Counted from the first letter of the stretch, positions 10,834 through 22,448 are shown. The stretch: 64,000 nt of DNA from Antilocapra americana (GCA_007570785.1 ML664161.1:18601856-18665855), one strand, 5' to 3'. Notes: a model not told the origin generated them from the letters alone. Translations and numbers: made by a program.

Positions 10834-10846
10834 CTGAGTGCTTGTT
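10834..10846. repeat. Right target-site duplication of L1_BT
   Basis: CTGAGTGCTTGTT, identical to 9235-9247. It marks the 5' truncation point of the antisense L1. Confidence 0.93.
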
Positions 10847-11290
10847 GACTGACCACCCTGCTCATCATCCTCACCCTCATCTACTCCACTCCAGCAACAC
10901 TGGCCTCCTTGCAGTCTCTTGAACACAGTGAGTTGTCTCAGGGTCTTTACTTTTGCTGTTCCCTTTGGTGGGAGGATTCCTTTCCCTATGGCCTATAGGA
11001 CTGATGCTCTCAGGGTTTTAGCTGAAATGTCATCTCTGCCAGAGGCTTCCCCACCTATCCTAGCTAAATACACTACTCACACATCAACCCTAGTCATTCT
11101 CTACCCTACTGCCTTGTTGTATTCTCTTCATCTCACCTAAAGCTTTTCTTAAATGATATTTTCTATCTTTCTGCACTAGAATGTAAGCCTTATGAGTAAG
11201 CAATTTTATCTGCCTTATTATACACAGTAGCTGGAATAGTGCCTTATACATAGTAAGCCTATAGTAAGTTGAATGAGTGAGTTTTGGCAG
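10847..11290 (+). mobile_element. L2 (LINE-2), right part
   Basis: Continuation of the L2 broken at 9235. It has 'CTCCAGCAACACTGGCCTCC', 'CAGGGTCTTTACTTTTGCTG', 'AGAATGTAAGCCTTATGAG', 'AGTGCCTTATACATAGTAAG' and the 'GTTGAATGAGTGAG' 3' tail. The 3' terminus is near 11282. It is a non-coding relic. Confidence 0.85.
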
Positions 11291-11379
11291 CTCTAGGGAA
11301 AAAAAAACCACATTGTTTATAATTTACATATTTATTGATTGGGACCATATGGAATATATAGATTACTATAGGGAAATAT

Positions 11380-11605
11380 GGGTCTTCCCTGGTGGTTCAG
11401 TAGTAAAGAACCCACTTGCAGTACAGGAGATGCAGGAGACACAGGTTTGATTCCTGGGTCAAGAAGATCCCCTGGAGAAGGATATGGCAACCTGCTCCTG
11501 TATTCTCGCTTGGGAAAATCCCATGGACAGAGGGGCTGGGTGGACTACTGTCCATGGGGTCACAAAAAGTAGGACATAACTGTGGTGACTGAGCAAACGT
11601 GCATA
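11380..11605 (+). mobile_element. Bov-tA SINE
   Basis: Complete sense copy. The tRNA-Glu-like head is 'GGTCTTCCCTGGTGGTTCAG'; the Bov-A part runs 'GGAGAAGGATATGGCAACC' to 'GACTGAGCAAAC'. A small extra copy of 'CAGGAGA' text lies in the head (11425-11440). The imperfect duplication ATAGGGAAATAT (11368-11379) / ATAGAGAAATAT (11607-11618) flanks it. Confidence 0.95.
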
Positions 11606-11672
11606 CATAGAGAAATATATAACACCTTTAATATATTAAATCTTGACCAAGAACATTGACTATCTCTGCTAT

Positions 11673-11885
11673 TTTGTTGTTGTTTAGTCTCCAAGTCAAG
11701 GCCAACTCTTTGCAACCCCATGGACTGTAGCCCACCAGGCTCCTCTGTCCATGGAATTCTCCAGGTAAGAATACTGAAGTGGGTTGCCATTTCCTTCTCC
11801 AGAGGATCTTCCCAACCCAAGGATCAAACCCATGTCTCTTGTATTGGCAGGTGGATTCTTTACCACAAAGGCACCTAGGAAGTCC
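11673..11885 (-). mobile_element. Bov-tA SINE, antisense
   Basis: Complete antisense copy with a TTG-rich tail at the left (11673), 'GGACTGTAGCCCACCAGGCT', 'TTCTCCAGGTAAGAATACTG' and the tRNA head at the right ending 'CACCTAGGAAGTCC'. It is flanked by ATCTCTGCTAT (11662-11672) and ATCTCTGCCAT (11886-11896), one mismatch. Confidence 0.95.
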
Positions 11886-12109
11886 ATCTCTGCCATCTCA
11901 AATATTTATTTTTTAAATCAAAGTTCTGGTAGTCTAGAGGACAATTTTTTTTTAATCTCAGAGGGATACTTATTTCAAGGAAACAAGTATTCAAGTTTAT
12001 AATCACATTTGTCTCCAAATGTGACGTCAAATGGAAGAGGAAATTAATTTATTCACCATATTCCAAAGACTAGAAGTGTATGGGAGTTAAAAGGTTAGAA
12101 AGTTCTAGC

Positions 12110-12305
12110 TCAAGGAAGAAATCTCCAAAAATGAAAACTGTTCAACACGGGGTAAGCTGCCTAGTGAAGGCATGGGCTCTCCATCACTGGGGATGTCTAA
12201 GCAGAGTCTATACCATCACTGGGGAGATTCTTGTATTGTAGGGGAATTTGGACTAAAAGGCACCAAAGCTCCTCTGAACTTTGGTGATTCATATTCCTAC
12301 TACAA
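12110..12305 (+). mobile_element. CR1/L3-like ancient LINE 3' piece
   Basis: 'AAGCTGCCTAGTGAAGG', 'GGGCTCTCCATCACTGGGGA', 'TCTAAGCAGAGTCTATACC', 'GGAATTTGGACTAAAAGGCA' follow the order of the CR1/L3 3' region as I recall it (the text that encodes a Leu-Pro..Val-Gly-Ser-Pro-Ser-Leu stretch). It is strongly eroded. Family assignment is from memory. Confidence 0.55.
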
Positions 12306-14336
12306 GTCTCTACCAGTTTGATGCATTCCAAGAAATTAAACCAACCCAAATTTTCCCCAGTCAAAGATACTTGAGGGATTCTGAAACAGTGATTTCATGG
12401 TAGAGTCCAGACTCCATTCATGTACTTCTAGCTCTGCCCTATGAATTATATCTCCTTTCATTAAATAAATCTTTAATACTGGCTTCTCCTAGGACATAAC
12501 TTTTCTGAAATATTTGTCTTTCCTAAGGCACCATGAAACAGAGGGTGTTAAAATCTAAAAGTACTTGGTATTCTCCTTAAGAAATCGGATGACAAAGCTG
12601 AACGGCCAACAGGTTTTGCAAGATGTTACTTGTCTCTGCAAGTTATTGCTTTCAATCAGTTAAATCAAATAATGTGAAGCTTTATTGAAGAAGTTTTGTC
12701 CAAAGTTGTTACTACTGACCTGCAAACCTGGACATTTTTTTTTCCCCTGCCTCCAAAACCTTGAAATGCTCATGGAGGAAAAAAAAAAAAAGACTGAAAG
12801 AGAAAGTAATAATGGTAGTAACCTCGGTTGCTATTATTGTCATTTGAAAGAAACGATATTGTTTGCCAAAAGTTCAAGGCTGTGGAGCTTAAACCACAAT
12901 TCTAGATAGCTCAGCAAGGCTTACCAGACAGCAGACTGAACTTCTTTGTTCCAGGGCTTCATGGAAAGGAATCATTTCACAGCTTGCGTGGCTTGTGCAA
13001 AGGCCTCAAGCTAGGAAGTGTACGGCGACCCGCAGGAGGCGTGCAGGGGTCACTACAGTGATGTGAGATGGCTCTTCAGGCTGTTGGATCACACTTGTGA
13101 GCTCTTAAAATGTGACTGCCACCCCGACCTTGCTGCTCAAGTCCAGGGATATTAGAGATAGGAAAAAGATTCCAAACCAAACCACATGCTTGCAGCACCA
13201 TGTCACTCATTTGTCAATCTAAAATTCACACAGAAAGGGCGACCCATTCTTGAAGAAGTGTTTAGACATTTGAGTGCATCAAAGCTGTATTTTGTACAAT
13301 AACTTTTTCTCTGAGGAAGTATACAATGATTTTAGTCACTGTCAGCAGCCTAGAAAATCCTCCAGGCTGGCTACATGGAATTTCTCGAAGCACATTCAGA
13401 GCTCTGGATGTCATTTCCCTACATGTCTACCACAGGCTGTGGTTATTAGATATAGTCAGGATTTTTTTTTTTTTAATTCCCCTCAAAATGCATTGAACAG
13501 GGGGACCACGGATGCTTGACACCATGCAAGAGACACAAGCCATCTGAGACCCAAGGAGCTTGCCTTTTTGATTTGTTCGATGACTTTTCATTTCAGGAAA
13601 AGCAAGATTAAAGCCATGCTCCCTAAGTGCTAAAGTCTGTTGGGAAAGAAATCCAGTTTAATGGAACTCCAAGATTCCAGGGTCCATGTCTTTTTTCTCT
13701 AGTAAGTTTTACCGCTGAGCTTTTGTTTCTTGACTTATAAAGTGCAGACAACTTTACCTCCTCTGCACTTCACAAGGGTAATGGGAGAAGCTAATAAAAT
13801 AATTTAAATGAAAATGCTTTGAAGAATTTTAAAGTACCATTCAAATATAAAATAATATTATTACTTAAGACCTGAATTTAGTTGTCGAAGTTTTTTGGTT
13901 TTGTTATTTGTTTTTTACTTGGCTTTCTCTGTCAGTGACAAAAGAACAGGGGTATTAAATTCTTTATCCCTAAAATGTGACTTTCCCATGGAAAGGAAGA
14001 TATGAAGTATGTGACACATGACGACTTCTTTGGGTGTGGCTTTTAGAAACTAATCTCACTGCTTTTTAGGCATGATGAGATATGAGAAATATATACATAA
14101 GGCAAGTACATTTCTCAGAATTTATTATGAAGCCTGTGAAGTGCATAGGTTGCTTCAGAATATTTCCTGAATTGCTTCCAACAACAAAAAAAGTACTTTG
14201 TTTACACAAAAATATGGCTTGAATTCCTGCCACATCCCTAACATTTCGAGTGAGCAGGAAAAATTAAGAATTACTCTGTAGAGGAAAACTCAATATATCA
14301 CCATCAACTGATTTTAACTACCCTTGCTTAATATGT
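12306..14336. other. Non-repetitive, unassigned (2 kb)
   Basis: No repeat family or gene recognised. Poly-A at 12779-12791 and poly-T at 13461-13474 are the only low-complexity pieces. Part of 12900-13250 is somewhat GC-richer and repeat-free, and could hold conserved non-coding DNA. Confidence 0.45.
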
Positions 14337-14537
14337 GGGCTTCCCTGGTGGCTCAGACAGTAAAGAATCTGCCTGAAATGCAGGAGATCCATGTTTGATC
14401 ACTGGGTTGGGAATATCCCCTGGAGAACAAAATGGCAAGTCACTCCAGTACTCTTGCCTGGAGAATTCCATGGACAGAGGGGCCTGGCAGGCTACAGTCC
14501 ATAGGGACTCAAAGGGACTAACACTTCACTTCACTTA
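14337..14537 (+). mobile_element. Bov-tA SINE
   Basis: Sense copy starting 'GGGCTTCCCTGGTGGCTCAG' with 'GCCTGAAATGCAGGAGATCC', 'GGAGAATTCCATGGACAGAG' and 'GGCCTGGCAGGCTACAGTCC'. The 3' end is shortened to 'CTAACACTTCACTTCACTTA'. Confidence 0.95.
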
Positions 14538-16960
14538 GTACTTATTTTTTTCTATCATGCTTTTAAGTGTAAATTATAGTCACAGAATAAAAAAAAAAAA
14601 TCCAGCCCCAAAAGGAATTTTAGATATAATCTAGCCTATCTTCTGGCTTTATAGAAGAAAACATCAAACCTCAGAGATGGTAAGTGGAAAAGAGATTAAG
14701 ACTCACCTCTACTGGCTTGCAGCCCATGGCTTGTTCCACCCCGAGGTACCTTAGCCCAGGGTAAGAAATATTTAATTGAGGGCTAATGACAAAAGACAAT
14801 GCAGACATATTGTATTTCTTCTTTGGATTTCTTCACATATCACTGCAGCACCTAGGAACTCAGATAATTATACAGTGAGGAGACAAGTGACGGGAGAGCA
14901 AAACACCTCCTCTAATTCCTAGCCCTCTGTCAAATGCAAAGGCTACGACAAATTGCTACCCAGAGGCTTCTGGAGGCAGGTGGGAGAGGCGCGCTACTTG
15001 TGCAAAGTAGTCTTGGCATCTCCCTTTGTGAGATGTAAATCTAAGATTTGGGCAGATTTCATGGATGCAAGTTTAGAGAGGGCCTCAGGTCTTGGACTCA
15101 AAATATTCTTTCCCCAGGTCCTATCAAATTAACTTGAGCTACGAACAACTGCCTGGAATGGGGAGCAGAGCCGGATGGGGAATGTGAGGTTGATCCTCTG
15201 CTACTTAAACTCTTCAGGTCTCCTATTATCCGATGCAACTTCCCTCTCCATAATGAAGATCAAATTATATCCAGGACTCTGTTTGCTGAAAAGAGAGAGC
15301 GATCGTAGGGACATATCATTTTACAGAGGACAATACCAGCAATTTCTGAATGAATCTGGCAGCTAAGCCCAGCAATTATTTGGACCAGCAATCACGGGTT
15401 CTTTGGGGATAGACTGCACTCGTGGGGCTTTAGGAAGGGGTAGAGCTGTGCTGGCATCTAGTCTCCAGGTGGCAGAGATCGTTGACTCACTGTTCAGCTC
15501 ATCCTAAGTCACAATATTTTCCTAAGATTCCATGAAAAGAAAAAAAAAATCAAATCACTATGTTCAGAATTCATTTTCTCTTTAAAGCCTTTAGAAGGAA
15601 AACTGCCTCCCTAGAACAAGAAAACATTGGGACATTTTCCACATGAAGATGTTTGGATATCTTTGTTTGTAAGGTGAAAACATGTTTTCTTTTTAATTAT
15701 AAAGAAATTTGGTGCCAGTTATGAGAAAAGGATTTGTGAAATAGCTAATTCAAAACAGATGCCTGGAGAAATTGAGTTCACTGTTCTTTCTTCAACAACA
15801 TTTCAGTGGAGAAAGTGTCTCTGCTGCCCTGTGCAGAGTAGAGTGCAGCCAGTGGGTAGAAAATAAAGGTGGATTCTAGTTCCATGGGAGGAAGAATTTC
15901 CTAATGATTTGAGCTGTCCAAAGAAGTAATGGACTGCAACAGAAGGTCTTCCAGGGCTGGAGGTGTTTATAAAGAGGAGTGAATGAAGCTGAGATGGGGG
16001 TACCTTACTATATCACCTCTCAATGCCATTGTAGAATTTTCTGAAAGCCTTTCCTTTATCACTAAGAAACACTTCTCCATGTTCACAGCTTTCGTAATTT
16101 AAAAATCATGGATTCTTAGAAATGCATATTTAACATCTAACTCCAATAAGGAAAAAATACGAGTCTTAAAACAATGACTTTACAGAATGAAACTTTTATG
16201 GAAAAAAAAGAGTCTCATGCATGCATCCATTCTTTCTAGGGAATTTTCTAAAATGATTCAAAATTGTGAAAAACAACTGAGCATTCAGCCGCACTGGGTT
16301 GGTGATGGCCTTGAGGTGGGGGTGCCACCCCTTGGCCTGAGAGCCAGCACCGTCACATTTTCCTGCAATGGAAATAGCTGATGTAGGCAACCAACCCTTT
16401 CCTCGTGTTTCTGCGGAGCAGTGTAAATGTTAGTAGGTCATAACAGAACAAAGAGAATTTGACAAGCAATCTGTTTATTCTTCAGATTATAAAACTGCTT
16501 TCAGGGCCACATTAAAGTAGCATGCACTTGGCCAAGAGAAAGAAGCCATCACTTGATACAGACAGAATAGGAGCTTTCAGACAATCAGGAGAGCATTGGA
16601 GAGCTGGCCCCTCTCGAGGTGGTGACAGAGGTAGAAGTTCTGTTTCAAAGGCTAGCACTGCAAATACAAAGCACAAAATTGGTCTAGCCTAAGAACAAAG
16701 ATAGGCCAAAGGTGGGGAAAGCAGCCCTCAACATTTAAGCCACTTTATAAAGGGGAGCAAAACCAAATAAAAGGAAACACTCCGATTGTGGCAGTACCTT
16801 AGGCCATTGTAAAGACGTCATCTATGAAACTGCATCCACCCAAAGAAACCTGAAAAATATATAAAGTGCGCCTTTGTCCTGGAATTAAGATATTTAGTTT
16901 GCGTTTGATTTAGGCTTTTGTAAAATATCACCAATAGCTGCCTTTTCAGATGTGTTTTGC
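14538..16960. other. Non-repetitive, unassigned (2.4 kb)
   Basis: No recognisable repeat or gene. Open frames (15175-15366, 16187-16381, 16196-16390 minus, 16818-17042 minus) are 63-74 codons without known motifs. Repeat-free DNA of this length is a reasonable place to test for conservation. Confidence 0.45.
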
Positions 16961-16964
16961 ATGT

Positions 16965-17310
16965 CTGTCTCCCTGTCCCTCTCGTTTTTGTGCCTCTCTT
17001 CACGTGCTGTTCCCTCTGCCTGGAAAGCTTGTCCTCTTTCAACTTACCTGTGTGAACTCTATCTCAATCTTAACATCTCAGCTCAATTGTCACTTTCTGC
17101 TCTGAGAGAACTTAGATCAGGCTCATTTTAGTTTTTCTCTGTGTGACTGTCTCTTTTCCTCAAAGAACTTCCACATTTTGCCAATAGATCTTCATTCATG
17201 TGTTTGCTTATTGCCTGACTCCAATATGCTCCAGGAACAAGCATTTTATCCATCATGTTTCCTACTCTGTCTCCAGTGTCTGGCATGGTGCCCAGAGGAA
17301 TGCTTTTGGA
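16965..17310 (+). mobile_element. L2 (LINE-2) 3' region
   Basis: 'CACGTGCTGTTCCCTCTGCC', 'TGGAAAGCTTGTCCTC', 'CATCTCAGCTCAATTGTCAC', 'CTCTGAGAGAACTTAGATCA', 'CCAGTGTCTGGCATGGTGCC' follow the L2 3' end in sense order. It stops before the short-period tail. Confidence 0.85.
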
Positions 17311-17834
17311 TACATAAACAAATGTCAGAGTAAGATCAGCATGGTAATAAGCAGAGTGTCCTCAGCTCTCAGGGTAATACTGCTGGGTGCCCACCCTTCT
17401 CTTCTGGACCCCAGCAAGTGGGTGGGTGCTGTGGGCCATGATGCTCTGGGTCAAGAGTACAAGGTTAAAATGGCAAACTTTTCAGAAGGTAAGTGATTCC
17501 CAAGGATCAAAACAGTATAATATTTCTCAATTCTCTGCTACCCAGCTAGACCATCATAACTCAGATTGCTCCACTGTAGCTTACCCCTGTGGCAAAGCAT
17601 CAGTGTTGAGAATGGCCAAAGGGAAAGAAGACTCTAAAGTTGTTAGTATCTACTCAGTGAAACCAGTTGTGTTGCTCTTAGCGACATAAGACAGACATAA
17701 ACAGACAAATAAGTGACAATTTGTAAACAGAGTGGCATCTTGCTTTTATCAAAGAAACAACTTGATTGAGGAACCTTTTGACAGTCAGAACTTGACTCTG
17801 AGTGCTTCTTCTTCCCAGCATTTGTCACAATTGA
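17311..17834. other. Non-repetitive, unassigned
   Basis: Two overlapping plus-strand frames of about 100 codons cover 17200-17689 but sit in different frames, begin inside the L2 and show no motif. I treat them as chance. Confidence 0.4.
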
Positions 17835-18000
17835 AATTTTACACTTATTGTTGTGATTATCATTTAATATCTCTGTCTCCCAAATAGACTCTAAGGTGCC
17901 TGAATGTAAGGGCAATGTCTGCTGTTATTACCACTGTGACCCCAGCACAAAGCATGGTAGAGATTCAATGAACTAATAAATGAATTAATAAATGAATAGG
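17835..18000 (+). mobile_element. L2 3' end
   Basis: 'TCTCTGTCTCCCAAATAGAC', 'TAAGGGCAATGTCTGC', 'CCCAGCACAAAGCATGG' and the terminal 'AATAAATGAATTAATAAATG' define a sense L2 3' terminus. Confidence 0.8.
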
Positions 18001-18014
18001 ACATATTCTCACCA

Positions 18015-18200
18015 CACATAGCTTATCACCAGCTTGCTGGGTATCCTTGAATAAGTCACTTTATCTTGCTAATATTCATTCCCTCATTTAAGAAAATGGT
18101 GATATCATTCTAACCCCTTAGTAGAGTTTCAAAGATCAAATGGCACAAAAATGACATGAATGTTCTGAAAAAGATGAGATTCTATTAAAATTTAAGCTAT
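18015..18200 (+). mobile_element. MIR SINE fragment
   Basis: Sense MIR core: 'TCACCAGCTTGCTGGGTATC', 'TTGAATAAGTCACTTTATCT', 'CATTTAAGAAAATGGTGATA'. It lies immediately downstream of the L2 3' end. The head is lost. Confidence 0.65.
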
Positions 18201-18384
18201 CATGCAAGGATGTATTCTTTCTACCAGAGCTTTAGATACAGGCAATAGAGCAAAAGCAGATCTGAGATCAAGTGAGACCTGAAAGTAGTTGTGGAGCTAG
18301 GGCAGGAAAGGGACTGAACCTACAACGTAACTTCAGTAACTTCAAAGGCACTCATTAGGAGTTCTATTTGCAGAAGAACTCCTT

Positions 18385-18580
18385 ATTAGCAGTAAAGACT
18401 CTGCCTGAAATGCAGGAGACCCAGGTTCAATCCCTGGGTTGGGAAGATCCCCTGGAGGAGGGCTTGGCAACCCACTCCGGTATTCTTGCCAGGAGAATCC
18501 CCATAGACAGAGGAGCCTGGTGAGCTACAGTCCATGGGGTCACAGAGTCAGACATGACTGAAGCGACTGAGCAAGCAAGC
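18385..18580 (+). mobile_element. Bov-tA SINE, short head
   Basis: Begins 'AGCAGTAAAGACTCTGCCTG', lacking the first about 20 bases of the head, then 'AGACCCAGGTTCAATCCCTG', 'GGCAACCCACTCCGGTATTC' and 'ATGACTGAAGCGACTGAGCA'. Close to consensus. Confidence 0.94.
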
Positions 18581-18889
18581 TCCCTATCACCTGGGGGAGG
18601 AAGGAAAGGAAACACGGAAGTGGTAACACTCCAGAAAAACTGGGTAGAGAAAGATCACCCCAGTCTTCCTGTAGAGGATGTCAAGGAGACAAGCTGAGTC
18701 TAGATTCAAGGTTGGCATGAGATGGTACTAGATGCTGACCTGGATACCATTCCAGCCTGGGCATTAGAGTAAACTAATTTAAGTTTCCTTAATCAAGTGA
18801 AAGGTAAACTTTAAGAGCAAGATTATATTTGAGGGGAGAGATGTCTTACAGCTATCATTATTCAATAATAATAATGATGATGATAGTAT

Positions 18890-19095
18890 TATTTATTGTC
18901 TAATATATATTAGAAGCTTTCCCTATGTTCATCTCTACATCAGCTCTGTAAAGCAGGTGTCTCTGTACTTGTTTTACAGATGGGGAAACTAAGACTCAGA
19001 GATTGAGCAACTTGATCACACAGCTAGGTAGCAAGAGCTGGGATTCAAACATGGAACTGCTTGATTTTAAATATCATGGTCTTTCCGCTCTGGCT
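18890..19095 (-). mobile_element. MIR SINE, antisense
   Basis: 'TTTTACAGATGGGGAAACTA', 'ACTCAGAGATTGAGCAACTT', 'TCACACAGCTAGGTAGCAAG', 'GCTGGGATTCAAACATGG' are a clear reverse-complemented MIR core and head. Confidence 0.9.
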
Positions 19096-19119
19096 CTCCA
19101 AACAAGAGTCCAGCTGGAG

Positions 19120-19300
19120 ATAAAACCATCAGGACCAGCTACATAATTGGCAGAGCCCTCTGTAAAATGAAAATGCAGGGTCCCTTGTTCAAAACTTATT
19201 AAGAATTTTAAGACAGCAAAGAGTCAAGAATACAGCCCTCCTGCATGTGGGGCCCTGTGTGTACAGATCATAGGCCCATGAAGCTGGTTCTGCAAACCAT
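19120..19300. mobile_element. Ancient interspersed repeat, family uncertain
   Basis: 'GAAAATGCAGGGTCCCTTGT', 'TCAAAACTTATTAAGAATTT' and 'CATAGGCCCATGAAGCTGGT' form a phrase set I recognise as recurrent in mammalian genomes, possibly a DNA transposon. I cannot name the family reliably. Confidence 0.4.
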
Positions 19301-19925
19301 TTAAGGTTGGCTGAAAAGAATCAAGCAACCAAGAAGCGCCCACCTCTTTTTTTTTTTCTTTTAACTCCCTACCTCTTGCCAGCTCTCAGGACCCCTCAGA
19401 ACTCCCTGTGTTTGGAGATTTAATCAGAGAAATAGTGACAATCATGGTGAGGTAAGACAAAGGTGAACCCAGAAAGAGGTGAGGGAAGGGCCACAGCAGT
19501 GAAGCAAGTCACCACTGCCATGTGTTTTGGGAACCAGAGCTACCTGGAACCCTCACAAATGGATGAGCCCTGGGAACCCACCTTCCTGGGAGCAGCCTGG
19601 GCCAAGGCTCCCATCAGGCCCCATGGTTATTCCCAAATCTCCATCCACACCCTGGTTATCCCCAGGACAGGTGCCTCAGGGAAACAAGAGGCAAGTATGA
19701 CATAAACATGCAAATATTTAGACAGAGAGAAGAGAAAAAAATTCCCATGAGAAACCAAATAAGAAATAGTCACCAGTAAAAACTCAAGTTACATGGTGGC
19801 AAAACCAACAGAACAGGGCTTTTCCAGTCAAGAAGTCGTCTCAAGAATAAATGAAAGCAATCTAGTGGAGTGCTATTAATAGTATGGACTGCCCAGCTTA
19901 TGGGCTCTTAGGATGCAATTTTTGG
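19301..19925. other. Non-repetitive, unassigned
   Basis: No gene or repeat seen. An 80-codon plus-strand frame at 19463-19705 has no recognisable domain. Confidence 0.45.
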
Positions 19926-19929
19926 AAAG

Positions 19930-20290
19930 GATGGATATAGGGAACTTTTATTAAAACTAACACAAAAGTCATACATGCTAGCTCAGAAAACCTGGAAAAC
20001 ATAAGACTCACAGTGAAACAAAATCACTCATAATTCTACCACTAAGTGACAACCATGGTTAATTTCACCTCTTGTGCTTTCAAACTTTTGTTATATACCA
20101 ACATACGCACACACACACACGGTCATTTTCAGGCATGAAAATGGTAGTAACGTATCATGATTTTTTTCTTGTCAAATATTATTTCATGTGATTTTTTATT
20201 AGCTGAAGAATAGTTCATCAAATAAATCCTCTATATAGTTTCTTTTATTTATAATTAATGCTAATATAAACAACTCTTGCACACACATAC
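19930..20290 (-). mobile_element. Possible L1M 3'-type remnant
   Basis: 'CATAATTCTACCACTAAGTG', 'ACAACCATGGTTAATTTCAC' and the following 'GCTTTCAAACTTTTG..ATAC' resemble antisense ancient L1 3' sequence. It contains a short (AC)n at 20104-20121. Weak. Confidence 0.4.
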
Positions 20291-20299
20291 ACCTTCACA

Positions 20300-21285
20300 T
20301 TATTTATTCTTGGTTTTGCTCAGAAAACATTTTCATCTGGTGTGACATCTTCTGTTTTCACTCTTAGGGAAAGCCGCAGAAGAACAGAGATGATGACAGC
20401 GCACCATGACCCGCGCCACAACCGATCACCTGCTCTGGGCTCTTAATCTCCCCTAGAATTTCACCGGCACATCTTTTGTGGCACTTAGCACCTCCGCTTC
20501 TTGTTATTTATGCTGTAACTGGATACTCCTGGAGGGAAAGGGCATGGGAGACTCATCGCTACATCCCCCGGAGCCTTGTCCACATTAGGTCTGTCATAAA
20601 TGTTTATGCAATAGCTGAACAAGTTCCTCAAGTCCTGTAGCCTAGTCCCAATTCCAGTGTCTTGCCAACTTTCTTCCATAATTGATGTGACATTTCCTTC
20701 TCAGCTGAGGGATTGATGTTTGAGGATATGTCCTAAGGGGGTCAATGAGTCCCTTTGATGCATCTACCACAAGATGACCAGAGGTGAATCTTTTGAGAAA
20801 TTTAGCAGGAAAAGTGGTTTTGAATTTCCTAGATAGGTATAGGAGAATTAAGTAGTGGAGGTTTATGCTAGAGTCTATGCTCTCCAAAAATGCCTTCATG
20901 CTTCACATTCAAAATTAATTATAGTCAGAAAAGCACTGTTGCCTTACATCTACAGACCATTCGGTATCTTATAAAGGAAAAAGGCATTTCAGTACAGATG
21001 GCATACTACCTCTTCTCAAATGAGACGAACCTCTAGTTCTAAACATGTACTTAGCTTATTCCACTCCTTTCCAAAGGATGCCCCAGGCTTTTCTCTACTT
21101 TAGCCTTGAAATATTCTAGTTGTTATAATCTAGTAAACCAATAAAACAGGGCTTTTCAAGTCTGGTTAAACCACATTCTCTTATCAGTAATAATAATTTA
21201 TTTTTATTAACTTTTATAATGTTCTGCACTGATTAATTTAAACAATACTCCTTCCCCTGTACTGGCCTTCTACTAGAACTACTCT
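20300..21285. other. Non-repetitive, unassigned
   Basis: No repeat or gene recognised. Two minus-strand frames (64 and 85 codons) overlap between 20485 and 20899 in different frames and look like chance. Confidence 0.45.
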
Positions 21286-21287
21286 AT

Positions 21288-21380
21288 GCCTCCCTACTAT
21301 GTGCTAAGCTAGGTTAGGAGATGGGTGTAAACATGCCTGAAGCAGGGTTCCTGCTTCCCACCAAGTATTAGGAGAAACAG
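21288..21380 (-). mobile_element. L2 3' fragment, antisense
   Basis: 'CCTCCCTACTATGTGCTAAG', 'TTAGGAGATGGGTGTAAACA', 'GCAGGGTTCCTGCTTCCC' match a reverse-complemented L2 3' end. Confidence 0.5.
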
Positions 21381-21554
21381 GTTCAGAACAAAGGCCAGAG
21401 CCTTTGAGGGAATCCCAGGGGGTAGAAAGTCAAATGAGTCAAATCCACATTCCTGGGTCCCTTATAATTTTTCTTCCCTTAAACTGGACATTCATTCCTT
21501 TCTCTCAAACTTCCACACTGAATAGCCATCACAGTATGAGGAAAACAGGGAATA

Positions 21555-21660
21555 TTTAGCTTTAAATTTTGGCTCAGTTCTTTAGTAGCCATGGGTCTTG
21601 GGTAAGTCACTTCAACTCTGAACGTCTCCAAATGGGTATGGAGTAATAATAATGTGACCA
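21555..21660 (+). mobile_element. MIR SINE fragment
   Basis: Sense core 'AGCCATGGGTCTTGGGTAAG', 'TCACTTCAACTCTGAACGTC', 'CCAAATGGGTATGG'. Only the central part is left. Confidence 0.65.
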
Positions 21661-21682
21661 CAACAGTGATTGGTAAAGAACA

Positions 21683-21895
21683 TATAGCCTGCAGTCAGAC
21701 TGCTTGAGGTCCAATCTGTTTTAGCATGATAAGTTGCATGACCTTGCGCAGGTCATTTCAGTTCTCTGGGCTTTAATTCCATCGGCTGTAAAATGGGAAT
21801 AAAGATAGAACCTACCTCATTGGATTGTAATGGTTGAATATGGTGATATATATATAAAGTGCTTATAAAATTGTTAATTCTTATTACAATGATTA
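21683..21895 (+). mobile_element. MIR SINE
   Basis: Nearly full sense MIR: 'GCCTGCAGTCAGACTGCTTG', 'TTGCATGACCTTGCGCAGGT', 'TCTCTGGGCTTTAATTCC', 'CTGTAAAATGGGAATAAAGA', 'CTACCTCATTGGATTGTAAT'. It follows another MIR within 25 bases. Confidence 0.88.
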
Positions 21896-22140
21896 GATAG
21901 TTGCTGCTAGTGGAAGTCATTAATAGTGGTGGTGGTGGGGTAACAGTTTTAACAATCTATGCCTAATCACAGCCCCAGATTCAGTCTGGTTGTATTCAGT
22001 TACCTCCAGTTAATTCTATTAGGATTTGAAGAACCTAAGTTATTTGCATCTTTCCTAACTTAGTAATGACATTGACATTTCATATGTCAGACAAATTCTA
22101 AGAACATTGGAAGCACTGGCTCACTTAGTAACACAATAAC

Positions 22141-22241
22141 GCTGCTGCTGCTGCTAAGTCGCTTCAGTCGTGTCTGACTCTGTGCGACCCCATAGACGGC
22201 AGCCCACCAGGCTTCCCTGTCCCTGGGATTCTCCAGGCAAG
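22141..22241 (-). mobile_element. Bov-A2 SINE, 5'-truncated, antisense
   Basis: Starts with a (GCT)5 tail, then 'AAGTCGCTTCAGTCGTGTCT', 'CCCATAGACGGCAGCCCACC', 'GGGATTCTCCAGGCAAGA'. It is cut after about 100 bases, with only one monomer. The short duplication ACAATAA(C/T)GCT flanks it (22133-22143 and 22242-22252). Confidence 0.93.
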
Positions 22242-22448
22242 ACAATAATGCTAAACACTATTATTAGCACCATTTTACCGAGAGAGCAACTGCATTACAG
22301 GAAGCATAAGTGGCTTGTTCGAGACTAAATAGCTAATAAGGAGGCTGGCTCCAGGTGCACAAACTGTCAACTGATAAGACAAGCCCCACCATGCTCCTTG
22401 CTGAATCCTACTGGGGTCTGACTTCCTATAAAGAGTCAATATGTGCTC

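Noticed and set aside
18890..19095. Candidate tRNA gene from the tRNA-like head
   Set aside because: It is the tRNA-derived part of an antisense MIR; no cloverleaf or intact A/B boxes seen.
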